Assembly: GCA_046049675.1 (NCBI GenBank)
Contig: JBJORA010000102.1
Span: 1-6,311, forward strand
Direction of reading: 5' to 3'
Source: CAIXQW01 sp046049675
Lineage (GTDB): Bacteria; Bacteroidota; Bacteroidia; Chitinophagales; Chitinophagaceae
DNA length: 6,311 nt
Made by a program: the position numbers and the translations under genes. Below, piece by piece: positions 1 to 5,836 of the stretch. The notes beneath the pieces are model-generated. The model worked only from the letters and a program-made list of their open reading frames with translations, had not been told where the DNA came from and did not search any database. How positions within the stretch are numbered: the first letter of the stretch is position 1; the number at the start of each line of letters is the position of its first letter.

Positions 1-37
1 GTTGTGATGGGCCTACTGTAAAATATGTATTACTCAT
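1..37 (-). CDS. serC: Phosphoserine aminotransferase-like class V aminotransferase, N-terminal 12 codons only (partial)
   Basis: An ATG at 37-35 on the minus strand, 2 nt after the stop codon of the SerB-SerA fusion, opens a frame reading MSNTYFTVGPSQ before the window ends. The YFTxGPSQ start is typical of SerC and alanine-glyoxylate-type class V PLP aminotransferases, whose N-terminus forms part of the active-site entrance. SerC converts 3-phosphohydroxypyruvate plus glutamate to phosphoserine plus 2-oxoglutarate, the one step missing from the adjacent fusion enzyme. The position supports a serine-pathway role and translational coupling to the upstream gene. Only 12 residues are visible. 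The family call rests on this short motif plus context, and an alanine-glyoxylate aminotransferase-type protein serving as SerC remains possible. Confidence 0.68.
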   Translation of the reverse strand, partial: MSNTYFTVGPSQ

Positions 38-39
38 GC

Positions 40-1932
40 TTAATTAAAGATACTCCTAAAACGTATTGTGCCTTCTACGTTTTTGATTTCGTTGATAATT
101 TCTTCGCTATAGCCAGCAGCTACGTCTGTAATTACGTAGCCAATATTGTCATTCGTTTTTAGATACTGCGCATGGATGTTTACATTGTATTTGGCAAACA
201 CAGCATTTATCTTCGCCAATATACCTGGCACATTGCGATGGATGTGTAACAAACGATGCGCATCGCTAAACTCTGGCAACTGCACCTCTGGTAAATTAAC
301 GCTGCCGTACGTGTCGCCCTTATTGATGTAATTGAGCATTTTGTAGGGTACAAACTCGCCGATATTGGCTTGCGCTTCTTCTGTACTGCCACCAATATGT
401 GGCGTTAGAATTACATTCGGCAAATTCTGCACAGGTGTTACAAATGGCTCGTTGTTACTACTCGGTTCGTATGGATACACGTCAAATGCTGCACCTGCAA
501 GATGTTGTGTGATCAATGCGGCATGCACTGCTTCTAAATTGACAATATGTCCACGACTAAGATTCAATAAGAGGCTTCCTTTTTTCATCAGTGCAAGTTC
601 TGCCTCCCCAATTAGATTAGTATTGCTATCGCGGCCATCCACATGCAGGCTAACAATATCACTTAGTTGTAATAGCTCGTGCAAAGATTTACAACGTCTT
701 GCATTGCCCAAAGCAAGTTTATCGGCAATGTCGTAGAAGTAAACTTGCATACCAAGTGCTTCTGCTAAAACACTCAATTGAGAACCAATATTGCCGTAGC
801 CAATAATGCCTAAAGCTTTACCGCGTATCTCAAAACTATTAGTGGCGCTTTTTTCCCATTGACCCGCATGCAGTTGCACACTTTTTGTAAAGGCGTTTCG
901 GATAAGCATAATGATATTGCCAATCGTTAATTCTACTACGCTTCTTGTATTGCTGTAAGGAGCATTAAAGACTGCTATACCCGCTTGTGCTGCGGCACTC
1001 ACGTCAACTTGATTTGTACCTATGCAAAAAGTGCCAATCGCCAATAATTTTTTGGCATGCTTGAGTACTTCTGCGCTGACTTGCGTTTTGCTGCGTATGC
1101 CAAGTAAATGCACATCGCCAATTTTTTCAATCAGCTCGTTTTCGTTGAGTGCTTCTTTAAGTATTTCTATATTGTAACCTTCTTGCTGCAGAATACGAAT
1201 AGCGTTGGGGTGCACATTTTCTAGCAAGAGCACTTTTATCATCGCCTTTGGATAGCTTTGACTGCGATGTAAATTATTGAGGTACAAAAATTCATCTAAA
1301 CTTTGTACAACATAATCGGCTTTTGGTGCAAGCACAGTACGACTAATATTTTCTGTGTACAGATAAAAGTATTTGGCAATGCCACTTTCCTTTAGCTCAA
1401 GGTCCGTGTAGCCATCACCAACGATATGTATATCGCCATCTAAAGCCATGGCGTTCACTTGTTTTACTTTGCCGCCACTTTCGCTTAGCAAACGTGTTGT
1501 ATCGTAACCAATAATATTGTTTTGTTCGTCAAATAAAAATTTATTTGCAAATACGTGGTCTGCTGCAATACCATACTCCGCAACTACGGGTATGATATAC
1601 TCTTCAAAACCTCCACTGATGATGTAGATTTGATTGGCGTAAATACTTAGGGCTTGTTTATTGCGCCTAAAACTTTCGCTTACATTTTCTTTCAAGAAAG
1701 CAACAAGCTCATCAACATTTCTTGTATTGCCACTAAGTAAAGCTAAACGTTGTTGCAGCGCTTCGCTAAATGGCATACTTCCATCCATACCACTATTGGT
1801 AATGCGATTGATTTCTGCGAGTTTGGTATCGGCATCGCTTTGGCCTCGTAAAGCAATTTTAGCTAATTCGTCTAGTGCCTCTACTTTGGTAAAGGTGCTA
1901 TCAAAATCTATAATAAAAAATTGCTTGTTCAT
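40..1932 (-). CDS. serA: Bifunctional phosphoserine phosphatase / D-3-phosphoglycerate dehydrogenase (SerB-SerA fusion)
   Basis: This 630-residue protein joins two serine-pathway enzymes. Residues 1 to about 220 are a HAD phosphatase of SerB type: motif I DFDST with D9 and D11, motif II S106 in ISGG, motif III K155, motif IV GDGYTD with D173 and D177. Residues 231-550 closely follow E. coli SerA: RSKT at 280-283, IGTNQVD near 304-310, NAD loop G378-x-G380-xx-G383 with acidic D401, and catalytic R460, E489 and H512. Residues about 560-630 form an ACT domain. H565, N567 and N585 match the serine-binding His344, Asn346 and Asn364 of E. coli SerA in motif and 20-residue spacing, so feedback inhibition by L-serine is predicted. 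The protein would oxidise 3-phosphoglycerate with NAD and dephosphorylate phosphoserine in the cytoplasm. The ATG start lies 5 nt after the oxidase stop, with no clear Shine-Dalgarno. Both halves look intact. I recall such fusions from other Bacteroidota. Confidence 0.95.
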   Translation of the reverse strand: MNKQFFIIDFDSTFTKVEALDELAKIALRGQSDADTKLAEINRITNSGMDGSMPFSEALQQRLALLSGNTRNVDELVAFLKENVSESFRRNKQALSIYANQIYIISGGFEEYIIPVVAEYGIAADHVFANKFLFDEQNNIIGYDTTRLLSESGGKVKQVNAMALDGDIHIVGDGYTDLELKESGIAKYFYLYTENISRTVLAPKADYVVQSLDEFLYLNNLHRSQSYPKAMIKVLLLENVHPNAIRILQQEGYNIEILKEALNENELIEKIGDVHLLGIRSKTQVSAEVLKHAKKLLAIGTFCIGTNQVDVSAAAQAGIAVFNAPYSNTRSVVELTIGNIIMLIRNAFTKSVQLHAGQWEKSATNSFEIRGKALGIIGYGNIGSQLSVLAEALGMQVYFYDIADKLALGNARRCKSLHELLQLSDIVSLHVDGRDSNTNLIGEAELALMKKGSLLLNLSRGHIVNLEAVHAALITQHLAGAAFDVYPYEPSSNNEPFVTPVQNLPNVILTPHIGGSTEEAQANIGEFVPYKMLNYINKGDTYGSVNLPEVQLPEFSDAHRLLHIHRNVPGILAKINAVFAKYNVNIHAQYLKTNDNIGYVITDVAAGYSEEIINEIKNVEGTIRFRSIFN

Positions 1933-1937
1933 GTATA

Positions 1938-3356
1938 CTAAAATATTTTACCAGGATTAAGAATGTTGTTAGGGTCAAAGGCTTTTTTAATGCCACGCAT
2001 CACTTCCAAATTTGCTTCAGCTAACACGATGGGCATATATTCTTTTTGTACGGCACCAATACCATGCTCACCACTGATGGTGCCACCAAGTTTTTTACAC
2101 AATCTAAATATGTCTCGTATAGCTTCTTTGGTTTCGTTTTGCCAATAGCTGTCGGTATGATTGTCCTTTAGAATGTTGACGTGCAGATTACCATCGCCAG
2201 CATGGCCATAGCATACAGTACGTAAATTAAACCGTGCTGCAATAGCTTTTACACCTTCAAAAAGTTCAGGCAATTTACCACGTGGTACAACGGTATCTTC
2301 TTCTTTATAAGTATTGTTGTGCTTTGTACTTTCACCAATCGTTCTGCGAAGCTTCCAGAAATGTTCTTTCTTTTCTGAACTGTCTGCTAGCAGTACTTCT
2401 TGCGAGCCGCAAGTTTCAAGTACAGTGTACATCTTCTCGCATTGCGCCATGACCTCATCGTCGGTATGACCATCTACCTCGATAAGCAAATAGGCTTGTA
2501 CGCTTTCGTTGTGGTCAAAAGCCAAGCCAGTGTACGCACTGCTAAGTTTAAAACCTTCAGGCTCTACAAACTCGCAAACACTTGGTGTAGTGCCTGCCAA
2601 AAAAATATCGTTTACAGCCTTGCACGCTGCAACGGCACTTGTAAAGCTTGCGAGCATAAGCAAATTCTTTGGCGGATAGGGGATTAGCTTTAGTACAACT
2701 TTGGTTACAATGCCAAGTGTGCCTTCGCTGCCAATCATGAGGTGGGTAAGGTTGTAACCTGTACTATATTTTAGAGTGTTTGCACCTGTCCAAATAACTT
2801 GGCCATTAGGCAGCACCACTTCTAGGTTTAGAATATAGTCTCGCGTGGTGCCATATTTCAACGCACGTGGGCCACCGCTGCTGTGCGCAACGTTGCCACC
2901 TATAAAACAACTTCCTTTACTTGCGGGATCTGGTGGATAGAAGAGTCCAACGGCCTTTACAGCGTTTTGAATATCTTCGTTAATAACACCACTTTCAACG
3001 GTACATTGAAAATTGTGTTCGTCTATCTCAAGAATCTTGTTGAAGTGCTTCATGAGCAATACCACGCCGCCATGAATAGCTAAAGCTCCTCCGCTTAAAC
3101 CAGTGCCTGCTCCTCTAGGTGTTACACAGATGCAATGTTGATTGCAGTATTGAAGAATATCGCTAATATGCTGCACAGTTTGCGGAACAAGCACCACACT
3201 AGGGGCATAGTGCAAATCTTCTGTATGATCGCTACTTGCATCTTGCAAGCTTTCGGCATCTGTAAGCACATTGGCTTGGCCAAGCATGCTAGCAAAATCT
3301 ACCAAATGCAGCGCAGTAATTACAGTATATATAGGAAGCGATGTCAATGCATGCAA
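1938..3356 (-). CDS. FAD-linked 2-hydroxyacid oxidoreductase, GlcD / D-lactate / D-2-hydroxyglutarate dehydrogenase type
   Basis: This is an FAD_binding_4 plus FAD-oxidase C-terminal protein of the VAO/PCMH fold. Numbering from the TTG at 3356, the FAD pyrophosphate loop RGAGTGLSGG is at 81-90, PPDPASKGSCFIGGNVA at 141-157 and GSEGTLGIVTK at 209-219. The C-terminal metal and substrate site shows H385 and H392 (GHAGDGNLH) and E430-H431 (SGEHGIG), the pattern seen in D-2-hydroxyglutarate and D-lactate dehydrogenases. There is no C-terminal iron-sulfur domain. The family oxidises D-2-hydroxyacids and passes electrons to a flavoprotein or quinone acceptor. The exact substrate cannot be read from motifs; D-2-hydroxyglutarate is favoured because the gene ends 5 nt before the SerB-SerA fusion. 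The start is uncertain. The coordinates mark the longest frame, but its TTG falls inside a predicted -7 box. TTG at 3347 fits the usual family N-terminus better, and ATG at 3287 would give 449 residues. Confidence 0.9.
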   Translation of the reverse strand: MHALTSLPIYTVITALHLVDFASMLGQANVLTDAESLQDASSDHTEDLHYAPSVVLVPQTVQHISDILQYCNQHCICVTPRGAGTGLSGGALAIHGGVVLLMKHFNKILEIDEHNFQCTVESGVINEDIQNAVKAVGLFYPPDPASKGSCFIGGNVAHSSGGPRALKYGTTRDYILNLEVVLPNGQVIWTGANTLKYSTGYNLTHLMIGSEGTLGIVTKVVLKLIPYPPKNLLMLASFTSAVAACKAVNDIFLAGTTPSVCEFVEPEGFKLSSAYTGLAFDHNESVQAYLLIEVDGHTDDEVMAQCEKMYTVLETCGSQEVLLADSSEKKEHFWKLRRTIGESTKHNNTYKEEDTVVPRGKLPELFEGVKAIAARFNLRTVCYGHAGDGNLHVNILKDNHTDSYWQNETKEAIRDIFRLCKKLGGTISGEHGIGAVQKEYMPIVLAEANLEVMRGIKKAFDPNNILNPGKIF

Positions 3357-3385
3357 AGCTATTGCACACTATAAGCACCCGCAAA
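3354..3385 (-). promoter_or_regulatory. Bacteroidota-type promoter for the FAD oxidase / serine operon
   Basis: On the minus strand, TTTG (3385-3382) is followed after exactly 20 nt by TAGCTTTG (3361-3354). This matches the Bacteroidota vegetative consensus TTTG, 19-21 bp, TAnnTTTG at every fixed position. Transcription would start a few bases later, around 3346-3350. It would drive the oxidase, the SerB-SerA fusion and serC as one unit. The site sits in the 66-nt gap after the desaturase stop and overlaps the first possible TTG start of the oxidase. No terminator hairpin was seen in the gap, so read-through from the desaturase is also possible. Confidence 0.55.
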
Positions 3386-3422
3386 CAATTGCAGATGTAT
3401 TTATCCTGAATTATTAAGATTT

Positions 3423-4508
3423 CTATGCTTGAGCAGCTGTGCCCATGTAACGCAAAAAGCGAACGTGGCTTACAATAGCATCTCTTGTGCGCTTGTATTC
3501 GTTGTAACGCACATCGTATTCATCGCATACCTGCTTGATTATTTTGCTAATTGCAGGGTAGTGCACATGGCTGATTCGTGGAAACAAATGATGCTCAACC
3601 TGAAAATTAAGACCACCTGTAAACCAGTTTACAATTCTATTATTTGTAGCAAAGTTTGCAGTTGTTTTAAGTTGGTGTTGTGTCCACTCGTCTTCAATAA
3701 TATCTACATTAGTATCTGTTGGAGTAGCAGCTACCATTTCTGTATGCTCAACAGTATGTGCCAACTGAAATACCATTGCAATCAACAAACCAGTAAATGC
3801 AAGGAAAATACTAAAGCCAATCAACCATACTTTTAATCCAAGCATTGCAATAGGAATTACCATAAAGATGCTTGCAAAAAGTACCTTGCCAGCCCAGAAA
3901 CTGATATGGTCTTTTGTTTTCATTTTTTGTAATTCTACCGAACCTATCTTTTGTGTAAAATACTTTTTGAAGTCAGCTTGGAAAATCCATGCGAAATAAA
4001 GTAAGCAATAGAAGAACCAAAAGTAAACATGTTGATACTTATGCATCTTCATCTTCTTTTGCGTTGGCGACATGCGCATCCATGGTTGTGTTTCAATATC
4101 GTCATCTACACCTTCTACGTTAGTATATGTGTGGTGAATAATATTGTGCTTCATATTCCACATGTAACTACTACCACCCAAAAGATCTAAACTGTAGGCA
4201 GCTACTTTATTCAAAACTTTATTGTTGCTAAAACTACCATGGCCACCGTCGTGCATAATATTAAAACCAATAGCAGCTACAACTGTACTTAGCAAAAGCG
4301 TTTCTAAAATAGCTAACCAAGTTACTGGTGTAAAAAATACTAAATGTACATAAGTAAGAATAAGAAGGCTTGCTAAAATAACTGCCTTGCTAAACAATTT
4401 ACCATTACCAGTTTTGTCGATATTATTATCATCGAAGTAAGCATCTATTCGACGTTTAAGCTCTTGCGTAAAAGTTACACTAGGCTGTACAAATTTAGGC
4501 TTTGGCAT
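3423..4508 (-). CDS. Membrane fatty acid / acyl-CoA desaturase (linoleoyl-CoA desaturase-like)
   Basis: This 361-residue integral membrane di-iron desaturase would insert a cis double bond into a fatty acyl chain at the cytoplasmic membrane, using O2 and an external electron donor. All three histidine boxes are present: HDGGH at 86-90, HNIIHH at 121-126 and QVEHH at 303-307, plus an additional HTVEH at 251-255. The Gln-type third box (QxxHH) is typical of the front-end/linoleoyl-CoA desaturase branch. Hydrophobic segments lie near 41-60, 62-82, 160-178, 205-225 and 227-248. No cytochrome b5 domain is fused at either end, so reductant must come from another protein. The ATG start at 4508 is the only sensible one and lies 45 nt after the PLP enzyme stop. 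No Shine-Dalgarno is visible. A partial -7 match TATCTTTA (4520-4513) ends 4 nt before the ATG but has no TTTG partner, so transcription from the PLP gene is equally likely. Regiospecificity cannot be assigned. Confidence 0.92.
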   Translation of the reverse strand: MPKPKFVQPSVTFTQELKRRIDAYFDDNNIDKTGNGKLFSKAVILASLLILTYVHLVFFTPVTWLAILETLLLSTVVAAIGFNIMHDGGHGSFSNNKVLNKVAAYSLDLLGGSSYMWNMKHNIIHHTYTNVEGVDDDIETQPWMRMSPTQKKMKMHKYQHVYFWFFYCLLYFAWIFQADFKKYFTQKIGSVELQKMKTKDHISFWAGKVLFASIFMVIPIAMLGLKVWLIGFSIFLAFTGLLIAMVFQLAHTVEHTEMVAATPTDTNVDIIEDEWTQHQLKTTANFATNNRIVNWFTGGLNFQVEHHLFPRISHVHYPAISKIIKQVCDEYDVRYNEYKRTRDAIVSHVRFLRYMGTAAQA

Positions 4509-4553
4509 GCTGTAAAGATAGGTTCTTGTATTTGTATTGCGTTTTGATAATTG

Positions 4554-5780
4554 TTATAGCTTGTTAAGAGCCTGATTTAAGTCTGTTAACAAGTCCTCAA
4601 TGCTCTCTAATCCTACACTTACACGAATTAAGCCATCGCTAATGCCGCTAGCTATGCGCAATTCTCGTGGCACACCAACATGTGTTGTGCTGGCGCTATG
4701 ACACAAAATAGTATCTGCTGTACCAAGACTCACCGCATTATTACATAGTTCTACTGCATTAATAAATCTTTTAGCATCTTCATAGCCACCCTTTAATTCA
4801 AAGCTTAACATTGCGCCAGCATGTTTCATTTGTTTGGTAGCAATGCTTTTATACTTGTTGTTGTCTAAGCCAAGATAGTTAACACTTGCGACAGCTGTAT
4901 GCGTATTTAGAAAATTGGCAACCTGTGTTGCATTGCTGCAATGCCTATCCATTCGTAGTTCTAAAGTTTTGATACCATTGTTGAGTAAAAAAGCATCAAA
5001 GGCACTCGCACTACCACCTAGTAAACGAAGATGTTTAGTTGCAGTTGTATTCATAAATTCTAAATCGATTCCAATAAGCGCGCCACCTAATGCTGTGCCA
5101 TGCCCATTTAAGAATTTTGTTGTGCTATGAAAAACAAAATCAACACCAAAACGAAATGGTTGTTGCAAATATGGCGTAGCAAAAGTATTGTCAACTGCTA
5201 CAAGGCAATTATGTTGCTTAGCGATTTTAGTGACAGCTTCAATATCTATGCAACGTAAGGTTGGATTAGCTGGCGTTTCTATGTACACCATTTTGTAGTT
5301 GCCATTTTGTAGTTCGGCTTCTATCGCAAGGTGGTCATCAAAATCTATCACAGTTGCCTCCACGCCATGTTGTGATAGTACTTTGTCAAACAACTCTTGT
5401 GTGCCACCATATAAGGATAAATGGGTAAGCACTTTATCGCCTGCTTTAAGCGTGCTAAAAAACAAAGTGCTTAAAGCAGCCATGCCTGTTGCATGCAGAA
5501 GTGCTTTGGCTTGAAGTGCATTGCCTTGTTGGTCTTTTAATTGATAGCATTCTAGTGCTGCTAGTTTCTTTTCAACTTCAGTCACAGTAGGGTTGCCCCA
5601 GCGAGAGTAAATAAAACCCTCTTGCTTACCACTAAATAAGGCCTCTATCTCATCGGCATCGTCAAATAAAAAGGTGCTGCTTGCATAGATAGGCGTGATG
5701 TGGCTTTTGTTGCTTTCTTTGGCAAACCCACCATGAATGCAAATTGTGCTAAATCCGTTGCTTGAATTTATTTTAGACAT
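4554..5780 (-). CDS. Cys/Met metabolism PLP-dependent enzyme (cystathionine gamma-synthase/lyase family)
   Basis: This 408-residue fold-type I enzyme belongs to the Cys_Met_Meta_PP family, which carries out gamma- or beta-elimination or replacement on homoserine esters, cystathionine or related sulfur amino acids in the cytoplasm. Visible residues, numbered from ATG 5780, are YSRWGNPT at 58-65 (Y58 and R60 contact the cofactor phosphate across the dimer), Y124 in LYGGT (ring stacking), ETPANPT from E168, D197 in DNTF (pyridine nitrogen), STTKF with PLP lysine K222, and R386 in LIRVSVGLE (substrate carboxylate). The catalytic Cys of methionine gamma-lyases (YGCT) is Gly126 here, which argues against a typical methionine gamma-lyase. 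Cystathionine synthase, cystathionine lyase and O-acetylhomoserine sulfhydrylase remain open. The frame extends to a TTG at 5804, but the ATG at 5780 is preferred: it gives the normal family N-terminus, and the extra eight codons would cross the inverted repeat of the divergent promoter region. Confidence 0.93.
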   Translation of the reverse strand: MSKINSSNGFSTICIHGGFAKESNKSHITPIYASSTFLFDDADEIEALFSGKQEGFIYSRWGNPTVTEVEKKLAALECYQLKDQQGNALQAKALLHATGMAALSTLFFSTLKAGDKVLTHLSLYGGTQELFDKVLSQHGVEATVIDFDDHLAIEAELQNGNYKMVYIETPANPTLRCIDIEAVTKIAKQHNCLVAVDNTFATPYLQQPFRFGVDFVFHSTTKFLNGHGTALGGALIGIDLEFMNTTATKHLRLLGGSASAFDAFLLNNGIKTLELRMDRHCSNATQVANFLNTHTAVASVNYLGLDNNKYKSIATKQMKHAGAMLSFELKGGYEDAKRFINAVELCNNAVSLGTADTILCHSASTTHVGVPRELRIASGISDGLIRVSVGLESIEDLLTDLNQALNKL

Positions 5781-5836
5781 AAAACTTCTTGCAAGGTATT
5801 GCAATTGTGTTTACCTTGCTCAATAATAAGATAATT
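5781..5836. promoter_or_regulatory. Divergent intergenic promoter region
   Basis: These 56 bases separate the start codons of the PLP enzyme (minus) and the DinB-family gene (plus), so both promoters must lie here or reach into the neighbouring genes. For the plus strand, TTG (5789-5791), 20 nt, TACCTTGC (5812-5819) is an imperfect match to the Bacteroidota TTTG/TAnnTTTG pattern and ends 17 nt before the DinB start. For the minus strand, TTG (5823-5821), 22 nt, TACCTTGC (5798-5791) ends only 10 nt before the ATG. Both are weak matches. The stretch just before the DinB ATG is very A/T rich, as is common in this phylum, and there is no Shine-Dalgarno. Confidence 0.4.
5791..5819. repeat. Perfect 8-bp inverted repeat in the divergent promoter region
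   Basis: GCAAGGTA (5791-5798) and TACCTTGC (5812-5819) are exact reverse complements separated by 13 nt. Their centres are 21 bp apart, two turns of the DNA helix, and the symmetry centre lies close to the middle of the intergenic gap. The geometry suits a dimeric DNA-binding regulator controlling both genes. Alternatively, the two arms may simply be two outward-facing weak -7 elements. As RNA it could form an 8-bp stem with a 13-nt loop, but no U-run follows, so it is not a terminator. Confidence 0.45.

Noticed and set aside
365..736. Plus-strand open frame of 123 codons
   Set aside because: It lies entirely antisense to the well-supported dehydrogenase domain and shows no recognisable motif or promoter.
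3381..3392. Small hairpin GCAA-TTGT-TTGC after the desaturase as a terminator
   Set aside because: A 4-bp stem with no following U-run is too weak, and the site overlaps the -33 box of the oxidase promoter.
3429..3836. Plus-strand open frame of 135 codons
   Set aside because: It is antisense to the desaturase, cysteine-rich in a way typical of a shadow frame, and has no family motif.
1051..4511. Direct repeat TTTGGCATGCT at 1051-1061 and 4501-4511
   Set aside because: Both copies sit in unrelated coding contexts 3.4 kb apart with no flanking similarity. This is most likely chance plus the general frequency of GCATGC.
4513..4520. TATCTTTA as a -7 box giving a leaderless desaturase transcript
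   Set aside because: It differs from TAnnTTTG at the last base, and no TTTG or TTG lies at the expected distance upstream. It is mentioned only as a weak possibility.
5781..5804. Longer N-terminus for the PLP enzyme starting at TTG 5804
   Set aside because: The eight added residues are not part of the usual family N-terminus and their codons overlap the inverted repeat of the divergent promoter region. The ATG at 5780 fits better.
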